From Verrucomicrobiota bacterium (GTDB lineage: Bacteria > Verrucomicrobiota > Verrucomicrobiia > Chthoniobacterales > Terrimicrobiaceae): a DNA stretch of 64,000 bases. The position numbers were made by a program, and so were the translations under genes. Positions 8,964-18,034 of the stretch are shown piece after piece; within the stretch, counting starts at the first letter, position 1, and each line of letters opens with the position of its first letter. Location of the stretch: positions 1 to 64,000 of the forward strand of contig JAPLTG010000035.1 of NCBI GenBank assembly GCA_026398255.1, read 5' to 3'. The notes beneath the pieces were generated by a model. That model searched no databases, was not told the origin of the DNA, and was given only the letters and a program-made list of their open reading frames with translations.

Positions 8964-10099
8964 TTCCAAGGCCGGAGCGCACCTCGCCACTCAGCGAGTG
9001 CTTTTACTTGGCCCTCGATCTCGCCAGTCGGGTCAAAAATCTTCCTGCCCGCATCGAAGCGACAAGGCGTTGCGAGTCGATTCAGCGTAGTCGGAATGCC
9101 AGCCCGGTATTGAATTACGGTCTATCCGCCCCACGTTCCGGGATGCGCTTGCCGATCGGAGGCGAAGTCAAATTGATCCCCCTCAAACAGCGCTTTCCCG
9201 AGCAGTTTCAGGATTTCAATCTTGTGTATTTGGTGAGCAGTGCCTTGCCGCCTCATGCGGAAATCCTCGTGGCCAAGGCAAAGCGGATGGGAATCCCGCT
9301 CGTATGGAATCAAAACGGAGTCGGCTATCCCGCGTGGTGTGGTGACTTTTATCCTTGGTTCAACCGCCGCATGGCGCGAATCCGAGAGCAGGCGGATTTC
9401 ATTTTCGATCAAAGCGAATTCTCCAGCCTCAGTGCAGAGCGTTATCTTGGAAAGGTAGCCACTCCTTCCGAGGTTCTCTTTAATCCCGTGGATTTGGACA
9501 TCTTCAGCCCCGCGCCAGATCCGCTCGATCACGGAGTCTGGCGCATCCTTGCCGCCGGAACCAGTCATGCCCTGTATCGCACGAAATCCGTGATCGATAC
9601 TTTCAAGGTTCTTCTCGCGCGGGGACGCAAGGCGCGGCTTATGATCGCCGGCGAGTTCCGTTGGCCTGGTGCGGAAGTGGATGTTCGCCGGGAGTTGGAT
9701 GGCATCGCCGAACATGTCGAGATTTTGCCGCCGTTCACTCAAAGCGAGGCGCCGAGTATCTACCGCCAAGCCCATGTCCTCCTGCATACGAAATACAATG
9801 ACCCATGTCCTACTGTTCCTATCGAGGCGATGGCATGCGGGTTGCCCGTTGTCGGAACGCACAGTGCCGGCATGCCGGAGCTTGTTTCCAAAGGGTGCGG
9901 AGTCCTTGCCCCCGTTCCCTCCAGCTGGACGAGGGATATCGCCGGCGATCCCGTGCAATTGGCGGATGCGGTGGAAGCCGTGATGTCACGCCACCCGGAG
10001 ATGTCTGCTGCCGCGCGCGCCCACGCCGTGGCAACATTCGATGTGAAAAATTGGCTGAACAGGCACGAGCAGGTTTTCATAAACTTGATGCGCCACTGA
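8954..10099 (+). CDS. Glycosyltransferase family 4
   Basis: The 381-residue protein overlaps the sulfotransferase gene by 10 nt. It has N-P-V-D-L-D-I-F-S-P (linker to the C-terminal domain) near 180, then N-D-P-C-P-T-V-P-I-E-A-M-A-C-G-L-P-V-V-G (donor-binding region with the conserved E) near 290. S-A-G-M-P-E-L-V follows. This is typical GT4. The N-terminus is longer and more polar than in neighbours. Confidence 0.88.
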   Translation: MALIPRPERTSPLSECFYLALDLASRVKNLPARIEATRRCESIQRSRNASPVLNYGLSAPRSGMRLPIGGEVKLIPLKQRFPEQFQDFNLVYLVSSALPPHAEILVAKAKRMGIPLVWNQNGVGYPAWCGDFYPWFNRRMARIREQADFIFDQSEFSSLSAERYLGKVATPSEVLFNPVDLDIFSPAPDPLDHGVWRILAAGTSHALYRTKSVIDTFKVLLARGRKARLMIAGEFRWPGAEVDVRRELDGIAEHVEILPPFTQSEAPSIYRQAHVLLHTKYNDPCPTVPIEAMACGLPVVGTHSAGMPELVSKGCGVLAPVPSSWTRDIAGDPVQLADAVEAVMSRHPEMSAAARAHAVATFDVKNWLNRHEQVFINLMRH

Positions 10100-10106
10100 C
10101 ACATTC

Positions 10107-11105
10107 ATGCCAAATCCATTCTTCAGCGTCCTGCTCCCGGCGTTTAACGCGAAGGCTCATGTTGGTGCCGCCATTCGAGACATCCTGGCGCAGACTTTCC
10201 GCGATTTTGAGTTGCTGGTGGTGGATGATGGATCCACGGACGGCACTTCGGAATGCGTAGAGACATTCTCCGACCCACGGCTTCGCCTCATACGCCTTCC
10301 TGCCAATCAGGGCCTTGTGGCCGCCTTGAATGCCGGCCTGCAGGAAGCACGAGGAAAATGGATCGCCCGCCAAGACGCCGACGACCGCTCTCGAAGAGAC
10401 CGCTTGGCAAAGCAGGCCCGTCTTCTTTCGGAAAATCCCGACGCGGTGCTTGTTTACTCGCAAGCCCGTCTGATCGATGGTCACGGGCTGTGGCGTGGAA
10501 GGCTGCGGCCACCTCTCGAAGATGCAGGCCTGCGCTGGGATTTCTGCTTCAGAAACCCCATTCCGCATACCTCAGCCGTTTTCCCCCTCCATCTTGTCCG
10601 CGAAGACCTCGGGGGATATCGAAACTGCAAAGCCTGCGAGGACTACGACCTCTGGTCGCGCCTTCTGCGCCATGGGAAAGCCGTTGGATCAGCAGAAACG
10701 CTCGTCTCCTATCGCAATCATGCATCATCCATCATGGGTCAGGAGCATGCCGTGCAAGCCGAGCGCGAGAATCCCGCATTGCGCGAAATCATGTCAAAAA
10801 ACCTTCAGGATTGGCTGGATGCCTCCAAAGAAGAAGTCGATCTCGTTGCATCGGCTTGGCTCGATCCCAAACATGCGCGCTGGGAAGATTATTTTACAGC
10901 AACGAATCGGCTGGCCTGCGGACCGCTTCGGCCACATCCAGCTTTGCTTGCAGAGCAGGATTTCACACTCCTGAACCGCGTGGCTGCAGTCTCCGCCGCT
11001 ATCGCCCTTGAAATGCTTTCCGCATTGAAAAAAACATCCCCGGACCGGTATGCATCCCTTCCCCAGCCGAGGACTTTTATTACCCGACTTCTCAAGCGCA
11101 TCTGA
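10107..11105 (+). CDS. Glycosyltransferase family 2
   Basis: The 332-residue GT-A enzyme opens F-F-S-V-L-L-P-A-F-N-A, then V-V-D-D-G-S-T-D-G-T near 37-46 and A-R-Q-D-A-D-D near 88-94 (metal-binding DxD). C-E-D-Y-D-L-W-S-R near 185 supplies the catalytic-base region. These motifs match the chondroitin-synthase or WcaA-like branch of GT2. It begins 7 nt after the previous stop and is the last gene before a terminator, so it closes the operon. Confidence 0.9.
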   Translation: MPNPFFSVLLPAFNAKAHVGAAIRDILAQTFRDFELLVVDDGSTDGTSECVETFSDPRLRLIRLPANQGLVAALNAGLQEARGKWIARQDADDRSRRDRLAKQARLLSENPDAVLVYSQARLIDGHGLWRGRLRPPLEDAGLRWDFCFRNPIPHTSAVFPLHLVREDLGGYRNCKACEDYDLWSRLLRHGKAVGSAETLVSYRNHASSIMGQEHAVQAERENPALREIMSKNLQDWLDASKEEVDLVASAWLDPKHARWEDYFTATNRLACGPLRPHPALLAEQDFTLLNRVAAVSAAIALEMLSALKKTSPDRYASLPQPRTFITRLLKRI

Positions 11106-11129
11106 TTCCTCTCATCGCTCTTTTTGAAT

Positions 11130-11161
11130 GGCACCGTGGCTACCAGCCCGGTGCCTTTTTT
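11130..11161 (+). terminator. Rho-independent terminator of glycan operon
   Basis: A perfect 7-bp stem (GGCACCG at 11130-11136, CGGTGCC at 11149-11155) is followed directly by six T residues. It lies 24 nt after the stop of the last overlapping glycosyltransferase gene. Confidence 0.88.
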
Positions 11162-11203
11162 GTTTTCAGATTTTGCTGCACGGAACAAATTATCCGCATC
11201 TGC

Positions 11204-12292
11204 ATGAAACTTCTCTTTCTGTCCAGCTATGCGCATTTGGTTCTGGAGCGCAGCACATCCCGGGTTTCAGGCGGGGCAGAGTTGCAGGTGGCTTTGCTTG
11301 CGCGTGAATTGGCGCGGCGGGGAGTTGAGGTTGTAATCGTTGGCGGCGATACCGGGCAGCAGGATGGTGTCGTCATTGAGGGGGTGAAAATTCGCTCTGG
11401 GGGGCAATTCCATAGCGGCAACCCGGTCGCCATGTTGGCTTCAATACCCAAGGTATTTTCTGTGATTCGGGAGGAGCGGCCGGACTGGGTGTTTCTATTG
11501 GGGTGGACGGCTTGGATGGCTATCATTGTGGCAATGCGTGGGGCGCTTGGGTATCGCGCGGGATTTATTTGCGGCTTGGATAGTGAGCTAACGGGGGATT
11601 TCCGTCGGGAGAATCCGGTGCGGGGCGGATTGTTCGAATGGGGCGTGGCGAAGTGTGATTTGCGGTATGCCATGACGGAGCGTCAGGGGGAGCTTTTCGC
11701 GAAGCGTGGCTGGAGCTGCGCGATGTATCGGAATTTGATTTTGCCCAGAGCGTTTCCAAATCAAGGGATGAAAGAGGTGGATTTTTTGTGGGTCTCGCGA
11801 TGCCAACCGGTGAAGCGTCCGCATTTGTTCCTCGATCTGGTGGAGAAGCTGCCTGAGCACTCATTCGAGATGATCTGTCCAAGGGAGGATGTGGGTTTAT
11901 GGGAAAGCGTGGCGACGCGGGCGGCAGTGATGCGGAATCTCCGGTTCATCGAGAAGGTGCCCTACCACGAAATTCAGAGTCACTACGATGCAGCGCGGGT
12001 TTTTGTGAATACCTCGGAGTGGGAGGGATGGCCGAATAGCTTCATCCAGGCAGGGCTGGGCAGGACGGCGTTGCTTTCGCTTGTGGTGAATCCGGATGGG
12101 ATTTTCGAGCGGTTCGGGTTGGGGTGTCTTGCTTCGGGGAATTTTGAGAGTCTCAAATCAGATGCGCAGGCGATGATATCTGATGCGGCGGCGCTGGAAC
12201 GGATGCAGGCGGGGTGTGCGCGGTTTGTGGCCGAGATGCATGACAACGCCAAGGAGACGGAGGCGTTTCTGGCGGGGTTGCGGGATTTTTAA
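11204..12292 (+). CDS. Glycosyltransferase family 4
   Basis: The 362-residue protein begins K-L-L-F-L-S-S-Y-A-H and has S-G-G-A-E-L-Q-V near 22-29, the loop that binds the acceptor in GT4 enzymes. F-L-W-V-S-R-C-Q-P-V-K-R-P follows near 193, and N-T-S-E-W-E-G-W-P-N-S-F-I-Q-A near 265 gives the donor-site E-G and Q/E positions. It lies behind the terminator of the glycan operon and so probably has its own promoter, though none is clear. Its stop codon overlaps that of tsaD on the other strand in a shared TTAA. Confidence 0.85.
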   Translation: MKLLFLSSYAHLVLERSTSRVSGGAELQVALLARELARRGVEVVIVGGDTGQQDGVVIEGVKIRSGGQFHSGNPVAMLASIPKVFSVIREERPDWVFLLGWTAWMAIIVAMRGALGYRAGFICGLDSELTGDFRRENPVRGGLFEWGVAKCDLRYAMTERQGELFAKRGWSCAMYRNLILPRAFPNQGMKEVDFLWVSRCQPVKRPHLFLDLVEKLPEHSFEMICPREDVGLWESVATRAAVMRNLRFIEKVPYHEIQSHYDAARVFVNTSEWEGWPNSFIQAGLGRTALLSLVVNPDGIFERFGLGCLASGNFESLKSDAQAMISDAAALERMQAGCARFVAEMHDNAKETEAFLAGLRDF

Positions 12293-13311
12293 GAGGGGAT
12301 TTTTGCGAGGGCGCTGGCTTGGAAATTTGGGGAAATTTCCTCGGTGATTGGAGAGGTGTGGCCGGCCGCGAGGTGATGGGCTGCGGCGTAGGCGATCATT
12401 AGGGCGTTGTCTGTGAGGAGGTCGGGTGGGGGGAAGAGGAGTTCGAGTCCGACTCGTTCGGCTTGGGTGTTGAGCGATTGGCGGAGGGAGGAATTGGCGC
12501 TGACTCCGCCGCTGATGGCGATGGTGTGGCGGCCGGATTGGCGCGCGGCTTTTAGGAGTTTGGTGGCGAGGACATTGACGATGGCGGCTTGGATGGAGGC
12601 GCAGAGGTCGGGGAGATCCGTTTTAGCGGGTGGGCCGTGTTTTTCGAGGAAGATGCGGACCGAGGTTTTGAGGCCGCTGAAGCTGAAATCGAAATCGCCC
12701 GACTCGATCATGCCGCGCGGGAAATCGTATCGTGCGGGATCGCCGTCCGCAGCGAGGCGGTCGATGAGGATGCCGCCGGGATAGCCGAGGCCGAGGAGTT
12801 TGGCGGTTTTGTCGAAGGCCTCGCCGGCGGCGTCGTCGAGGGTGCGGCCGAGGAGTTGGTATTTTCCGAAGCCTTCGACATCCAAAAGCAAAGTGTGACC
12901 GCCGCTGACGACCAGCGCGGTGTGGGGTGGGATGGTGTCGCGTCCGAAGAACGGTGAGAGCAAGTGGCCCTCGATGTGGTTCACGGCGAGGAAGGTTTTG
13001 GCCGCACCAAGGGCCAGCCCCTTGGCGAGCGAGGCTCCGACAAGCAGGGCGGAGGCGAGGCCGGGACCGGTTGTGGCGGCGATGGCATCGAGTTGGGAAA
13101 AATCGAGGCCCGCTTTTTGCCTGGCGCGGTCGATGATGAGCGGGGCGCTGGCGAGGTGATTACGCGAGGCGACCTCGGGAACCACGCCGCCGAACTCGGA
13201 ATGAATTTCCGCCTGGCTGAAAATTTCATGCGCGAGCACGCCGTTAAAGCCGGACAGAACGGCGGCGGCGGTTTCGTCGCAGGAGGTTTCGATGGCGAGA
13301 ATGGTGGGCAC
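12289..13311 (-). CDS. tsaD: tRNA N6-adenosine threonylcarbamoyltransferase TsaD
   Basis: TsaD transfers the threonylcarbamoyl group to A37 of ANN-decoding tRNAs, together with TsaB, TsaE and TsaC. The 340-residue protein starts at GTG 13311 (V-P-T-I-L-A-I-E-T-S-C-D-E-T), which matches the usual N-terminus and length. A longer reading would run into the upstream protease gene. The metal-binding H-I-E-G-H motif sits near 115, V-V-S-G-G-H-T near 133 and A-I-S-G-G-V-S-A-N-S near 270. It follows the S41 protease gene by 5 nt. TsaB, TsaC and TsaE are not in view. Confidence 0.95.
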   Translation of the reverse strand: MPTILAIETSCDETAAAVLSGFNGVLAHEIFSQAEIHSEFGGVVPEVASRNHLASAPLIIDRARQKAGLDFSQLDAIAATTGPGLASALLVGASLAKGLALGAAKTFLAVNHIEGHLLSPFFGRDTIPPHTALVVSGGHTLLLDVEGFGKYQLLGRTLDDAAGEAFDKTAKLLGLGYPGGILIDRLAADGDPARYDFPRGMIESGDFDFSFSGLKTSVRIFLEKHGPPAKTDLPDLCASIQAAIVNVLATKLLKAARQSGRHTIAISGGVSANSSLRQSLNTQAERVGLELLFPPPDLLTDNALMIAYAAAHHLAAGHTSPITEEISPNFQASALAKIPS

Positions 13312-13316
13312 AGCGG

Positions 13317-14564
13317 TCAGTTGTTTTTGGCGTGGAGAAGCGAACCTTGGAGGGCGTCCACGGCGCGTTCGAGTTGCGGATCCCAAATGACAGCTCCGGG
13401 TTTCGAGGGATCTTCGCGTTCGCGTCGGTAGCGTAGGAGGTCGACTTCTTCTTTTTGGCTGAGAGTGGCGCGGATGTGGGGGGCGACGCCGTGTTCGTGA
13501 ATGAGTTTTCGGCCGGGGGTGAAATACTTGGCGGTGGTGAGTCGTGCGGCGGAGCCGTCGGGGAGAGCGATGACGCTTTGCACCGAGCCTTTGCCGAAGG
13601 TGGTTTCGCCGACGACGAGTGCGCGGTCGAGGTCCTTGAGCGCGCCCGCGACGATCTCCGAGCCGCTGGCGCTGGCATAATTTGTTAAAACCACGAGCGG
13701 GTATTTTCGAATAGCGGTGGGTTTGGTGGAAGTGCGGTATTCGCGCGAGGGGGTGCGGCCCTCGGTGAAGACCACGAGTGTGTTGGGAGGGAGGAATTGG
13801 CCGGCCACATCCACTGCGCTGCCGAGTAGTCCGCCGGGATTGTGGCGGAGGTCGAGCACGAGCGCGTCCATTCCCTGCTTCTCAAGTTTGTCGAGCTCGG
13901 CGGCGAGTTCGTTGGCGGTGGGTTCGTTGAATTGCGTGATGCGGACATAGCCGATGCGGGCTGTGGATGGAGGTCGGGGAGGGAGGATTTGGGCGTCCTT
14001 CACGCTTGGCACTTTGATGATTTCGCGGACGAGTTCGTGGTCTTTGATTTCGCCGGTGGAGGGACGCTTGATGGTGAGGGTGACGGATTCACCGGCTTGT
14101 CCTCGGAGTTTTTCGACCGCCGAGTTCACATTGAGTTGCTCGGTGGATTCGCCGTTGATTTTCAGAATCTGGTCGCCGGGGAGGAGACCGGCTCGGAAGC
14201 CTGGGGTGTCCTCCATGGGATTCAGAACGGTGAGCACTCCGCCGCGCTCCGTGACCACCACGCCGAGTCCGCCGAATTCGCTGCGCGTGTCCTCCTGCAT
14301 ATTTTTGAAATTTTTCGCATCCATGAACTGGCTGTGGGGATCGAGTTGGTCGAGCAAGCCTCGGAGAGCGTTGTGGGCCAGGTCGGTGTAGCCCGTCTTC
14401 GATTCGTCCACATAGTCCTGCCGGATAAGTTGCATGGTGCGGGCGAGGAGTTGGAGCTGCTCGTAGGGGGAGTCTTCCGCTTTTTCCGGAGTATCGGATG
14501 CTTCTTGAGCGAGGGCGGTGCTGGCAAAGACGGCGACTCCGAGGATTTTTAAAAACCAACGCAT
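13317..14564 (-). CDS. C-terminal processing peptidase, S41 family (CtpA/Prc-like)
   Basis: The start at 14564 gives a clean signal peptide (M-R-W-F-L-K-I-L-G-V-A-V-F, cleavage after A-L-A) and a 415-residue periplasmic serine protease. A PDZ domain covers about 90-175 (E-F-G-G-L-G-V-V-V to V-T-L-T-I). The peptidase part has L-R-H-N-P-G-G near 230 and Y-A-S-A-S-G-S-E-I near 290 with the catalytic serine. G-K-G-S-V-Q near 320 carries the catalytic lysine. Family members trim membrane or periplasmic proteins. An upstream in-frame ATG at 14600 would add residues before the signal peptide and seems less likely. Confidence 0.93.
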   Translation of the reverse strand: MRWFLKILGVAVFASTALAQEASDTPEKAEDSPYEQLQLLARTMQLIRQDYVDESKTGYTDLAHNALRGLLDQLDPHSQFMDAKNFKNMQEDTRSEFGGLGVVVTERGGVLTVLNPMEDTPGFRAGLLPGDQILKINGESTEQLNVNSAVEKLRGQAGESVTLTIKRPSTGEIKDHELVREIIKVPSVKDAQILPPRPPSTARIGYVRITQFNEPTANELAAELDKLEKQGMDALVLDLRHNPGGLLGSAVDVAGQFLPPNTLVVFTEGRTPSREYRTSTKPTAIRKYPLVVLTNYASASGSEIVAGALKDLDRALVVGETTFGKGSVQSVIALPDGSAARLTTAKYFTPGRKLIHEHGVAPHIRATLSQKEEVDLLRYRREREDPSKPGAVIWDPQLERAVDALQGSLLHAKNN

Positions 14565-14618
14565 GGTTTGAGAGAGTAGCATTCGGGTGTGGTTTGCCAA
14601 ACGGCGAGCGCAGGCGGG

Positions 14619-15875
14619 CTAAAATGCTCCGGCGATTTCCGAACCGATGATTCGCAGGCCCTCGCGGACATCGCGGTCGTCCATCGCAAAGGAAATTCGC
14701 AGGCACTCGTGGCGGTGGCGCCAATCCTCGGCGATGTCCCCGAAGAAGAAATACTCGCCCGGCACGACAAGCACGCCGCGTTCCTTGAGGTTTTGGTAAA
14801 GTTCGCGCGAGGTTTTCTTGGAATTTTCCAGCCACAGCCAGAGGAAGAGCGCGCCTTCGCTTTCATGCAGGGCGTAGGGCGCATCGGCTGGAAAAAACTC
14901 CGCAACCGCCTCCAGCGCGGCGTCGCGTTTGCGGCGGTAGTAGGGCTGGATGATTTCGCGGGCGAGTCGCGTGATCTCGCCGCTGGCGAAAAGCGGGCCA
15001 ACGATCGATTGGCCGAAATTACCATTCGCCAGGCCGGTGACGGCCATCATTGAGGACACGGCCGAGGCGACCTGGGGCGGGCCAACGACAAACGCTGTGC
15101 GGGTTCCGGGCAGGCCGAGCTTCGAGAGGCTCATGACATGGATCGTGTGCGGAGTCCAAAGCGGCTTGGCTTCCGAGAAGACTATGCCGGGAAATGGCCA
15201 ACCGTAGGCGTTGTCGATGATGAGTGGGATGTCGCGACCGGCGGCGAGGCGTTCCAACCGGGTGAGTTCCTCATCGGTAACGAGGTTTCCGCTGGGGTTG
15301 GTCGGGCGGGAAATGCAGATCGCACCGATGTCTGGCCCGACTTGGAGATTGGAAAAATCGATGTGGTATTTGAAGCGATGTGGCGCGGTGCGGCTGATTC
15401 CAGGCCGCTGCGAAGCGAACATTCCTTCCTCGAGGCCTTGGTTCGCGTAGCCGATGTATTCCGGCATGAGGGGCAAAAGAATCCGTGCTGGTGAGCCATC
15501 GGGGCGTTTTCCCCCGAAGAGATTGAAAAGAAAATGGAACGCGGTTTGCCCGCCGGGAGTGACGGCGATGTTTTCGGGGCCCACCTCCCAGCCGAGTTCG
15601 GTGCGCAGGAGTCCTGCCAGAGCGGTGAGGACGGCGGCGTTGCCGCGCGGGGGATCGTAGATCGCCAGTGTGCGGCGGAGCGTGGCGGGATCGTCGAGGA
15701 TTTCGTGGAGGCGTTGATTCCAGACCGCCTCCATCTCGGGAATGTGCGCGGGGTTTCCGCCGCCGAGCATGAGAGGAGCCGGGCCGCTCCCTGAGAGCGC
15801 CTTACCGAGGTCATCCATCAGATTTTCAATGCCACTGCCACGGGAGGCGCGTTGGCCAAAGGCGGAGAATTTCAT
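14619..15875 (-). CDS. avtA: Valine--pyruvate aminotransferase AvtA
   Basis: The 418-residue PLP enzyme matches the E. coli AvtA pattern along its length. Landmarks are M-L-G-G-G-N-P-A-H-I-P-E-M near 36, P-E-Y-I-G-Y-A near 138, S-R-P-T-N-P-S-G-N near 190, D-N-A-Y-G near 222 and the PLP lysine in S-L-S-K-L-G-L-P-G near 250. AvtA interconverts valine and alanine with their keto acids. The ATG overlaps the tatC stop by 4 nt, so it is co-translated with tatC and argH. Confusion with L,L-diaminopimelate aminotransferase is possible but less likely. Confidence 0.88.
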   Translation of the reverse strand: MKFSAFGQRASRGSGIENLMDDLGKALSGSGPAPLMLGGGNPAHIPEMEAVWNQRLHEILDDPATLRRTLAIYDPPRGNAAVLTALAGLLRTELGWEVGPENIAVTPGGQTAFHFLFNLFGGKRPDGSPARILLPLMPEYIGYANQGLEEGMFASQRPGISRTAPHRFKYHIDFSNLQVGPDIGAICISRPTNPSGNLVTDEELTRLERLAAGRDIPLIIDNAYGWPFPGIVFSEAKPLWTPHTIHVMSLSKLGLPGTRTAFVVGPPQVASAVSSMMAVTGLANGNFGQSIVGPLFASGEITRLAREIIQPYYRRKRDAALEAVAEFFPADAPYALHESEGALFLWLWLENSKKTSRELYQNLKERGVLVVPGEYFFFGDIAEDWRHRHECLRISFAMDDRDVREGLRIIGSEIAGAF

Positions 15876-16654
15876 GGGGCTGGCTCGGTTTTTTTAGAGC
15901 GGTCGCGCATCAACCACGCGATGCCGATGCAGATTTCGTAGAGCACGCACATCGGCCCTCCCATCAAGAGGAGAGTCACCATGTCGGATGTGGGGGTGAT
16001 GATGGCGGCCACCACAAAAATGATTATGACGGCGAAGGCGCGGGCGCTGCGGAGTTGGGCGTGGTCGACCATGCCGAGCTTCACCAACAGGAGGACGATG
16101 AGGGGAAGTTCGAACGCGAGGCCGAAGGAAATGACGAATTGCGTGGTGAAAGAATAGTATTCACGCACGGTCCAAGTCGGCTGCCAATTCATCGAGCGCG
16201 CGTCATTGAAAAAGAATTCGAGGGTTTGAGGGAGAACGATGAAGTAGCTGAATGCCGCGCCGGTGAGGAAGAGTCCACCGCCGATGAGAGAGGCCGGGAT
16301 GAGTATCCGTTTTTCCTTCGGAGTGAGAGCGGGCAGAATGAACTCGGCGAGGAAATAGACGAGGAATGGGAACGCCAGAATCAGGCCACCGTAGAATGAG
16401 AGTTCGAGGGAAATCGTGAACGAATCGGCGACGCCAAGGGATTGAATATTGGCGGCGCGCTTAGGATCGACGGCGATGAGGGGATGTTGGACGGCCGCAG
16501 CCAATTTGTCGCGGAAGGCGAAGCAGAGCACCATCGCCGAGACCAGCGCGGAGGCGACTTTGATGATGGTGAAACGGAGGTCCTCGATGTGAGAGAGGAA
16601 GGGCTTCTCCACATCGCCGCGATTGCGAAATTCAAACAGGCGCTCGAGCAACAT
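15872..16654 (-). CDS. tatC: Sec-independent protein translocase subunit TatC
   Basis: TatC recognises twin-arginine signal peptides and forms the inner-membrane core of the Tat pathway. The 260-residue protein has the family N-terminus E-K-P-F-L-S-H-I-E-D-L-R, then six hydrophobic segments. F-P-F-L-V-Y-F-L-A-E-F-I-L-P-A-L (first-loop region) and I-T-P-T-S-D near 222 are both diagnostic. tatA/B genes are not nearby. It follows argH by 5 nt and overlaps avtA by 4 nt. Confidence 0.95.
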   Translation of the reverse strand: MLLERLFEFRNRGDVEKPFLSHIEDLRFTIIKVASALVSAMVLCFAFRDKLAAAVQHPLIAVDPKRAANIQSLGVADSFTISLELSFYGGLILAFPFLVYFLAEFILPALTPKEKRILIPASLIGGGLFLTGAAFSYFIVLPQTLEFFFNDARSMNWQPTWTVREYYSFTTQFVISFGLAFELPLIVLLLVKLGMVDHAQLRSARAFAVIIIFVVAAIITPTSDMVTLLLMGGPMCVLYEICIGIAWLMRDRSKKTEPAP

Positions 16655-16659
16655 GGTGG

Positions 16660-18027
16660 CTAGCCGAGGAGGCTCCGCCAGCGCGAGAGTTCGCGGGAGA
16701 TGTTTTCAGGCGAGGGGGCCCCGATGGTCTTTCGGGCGGCCAGGGCGGATTGGAGTTGGAAGGTGGATTTGACGATCTCGGGAGTGAGCACTGGCGAGGA
16801 TTTAAGAAATTCAGACGAGTCGAGGCGATCGAGGGGGGTATTTAATTCGCGCGCGCGGGCTACGAGGCCGCCGACGATTTCGTGGGCCTTGCGGAAGGGA
16901 ACGCCGCCTTCGACGAGGCGGTCGGCGAGATCGGTCGCGAGCAAAAGTGGGTCACCAGCGGCTTCGAGCGCGCGGGCCTCGCGCAGGGAGGCTGCAGAAA
17001 ACATCTCGGCGAGGATTGAGAGCGTCGCGGAGAGAGTTTTCACGGAATCAAACACGGCCTCTTTGTCCTCCTGCATGTCGCGATTGTAGGTGAGGGGGAG
17101 GCCTTTCATCACGGTCAGCAGGGTCATGAGATTACCGTAGAGCCGACCTGTCTTGCCGCGGGCGAGTTCGGCGATGTCGGGATTTTTTTTCTGCGGCATG
17201 AGGCTCGAGCCGGTTGTGTGGCGGTCGCTCAATTCGAGGAAGCCAAACTCCGTCGAGGCCCAGAGGATCACATCCTCGCTAAGGCGCGAGAGGTGCATGC
17301 CGGCAATCGCAATCGCTGCCAAAACCTCGCACGCGAAATCCCGGTCTGCCACGGCATCCATGCTGTTGGTGGTGACACGAGGAAATCCCAACTCCTTCGC
17401 CACGGCCTCGCGGTCCAAAAGAATCGTCGATCCCGCGATGGCGCCAGAGCCGAGAGGCATGGCGTCCATACGGGCGTGGGCATCGCGAAGGCGTCCGGCG
17501 TCGCGGTCGAGCATTTCGACATAGGCCAAAAGATGGTGGGCAAAAAAGACGGGTTGGGCGCGCTGGAGGTGCGTGTAGCCCGGCATGATCGCGGTGCGGT
17601 GGCGCTCGGCGAGGCCGACGAGTTCGCGCTGGAGGCCTTGGAGTTTTTGAGCGAGGGAGTCGCAGGCTTCGCGCACCCAGAGGCGAAAATCGAGGGCGAC
17701 CTGGTCGTTGCGGCTGCGGGCAGTGTGGAGCTTCGCGCCGGCGGGGCCGATGCGTTTCGTCAGTTCCGATTCGATGTTCATGTGGACATCCTCGAGGTCC
17801 ATCAGGAACTCGAAGCGCCCCTCCTCGATCTCGGCGAGGATTTGGCGCAGGCCGGACTCGATTTTTTCAAATTCCTCCCCGGTGAGAATGCCTGCGGACT
17901 TCAGCGCGCGGGCGTGGGCGATGCTTCCCGCGATGTCATGCGGGTAAAGTTGCCAATCGATCGAGACCGACTCGCCGTAGCTTTTGAGGAGATCGGATTG
18001 CTCCTCCTTGAAACGACCTTTCCACAT
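16660..18027 (-). CDS. argH: Argininosuccinate lyase
   Basis: ArgH splits argininosuccinate into arginine and fumarate, the last step of arginine synthesis. The 455 residues show M-W-K-G-R-F, R-S-R-N-D-Q-V-A near 108, the H-T-H-L catalytic-histidine region written here as G-Y-T-H-L-Q-R-A-Q-P near 157, and the fumarase/lyase signature G-S-S-L-M-P-Q-K-K-N-P near 278. Length is normal. It sits 7 nt after the fur-family gene and 5 nt before tatC in one minus-strand transcription unit. Confidence 0.96.
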   Translation of the reverse strand: MWKGRFKEEQSDLLKSYGESVSIDWQLYPHDIAGSIAHARALKSAGILTGEEFEKIESGLRQILAEIEEGRFEFLMDLEDVHMNIESELTKRIGPAGAKLHTARSRNDQVALDFRLWVREACDSLAQKLQGLQRELVGLAERHRTAIMPGYTHLQRAQPVFFAHHLLAYVEMLDRDAGRLRDAHARMDAMPLGSGAIAGSTILLDREAVAKELGFPRVTTNSMDAVADRDFACEVLAAIAIAGMHLSRLSEDVILWASTEFGFLELSDRHTTGSSLMPQKKNPDIAELARGKTGRLYGNLMTLLTVMKGLPLTYNRDMQEDKEAVFDSVKTLSATLSILAEMFSAASLREARALEAAGDPLLLATDLADRLVEGGVPFRKAHEIVGGLVARARELNTPLDRLDSSEFLKSSPVLTPEIVKSTFQLQSALAARKTIGAPSPENISRELSRWRSLLG

Positions 18028-18034
18028 GAGCGGG

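Noticed and set aside
13317-13386. N-terminal extension of tsaD to 13386
   Set aside because: It adds 25 basic residues overlapping the S41 protease gene. The GTG at 13311 gives the exact family N-terminus.
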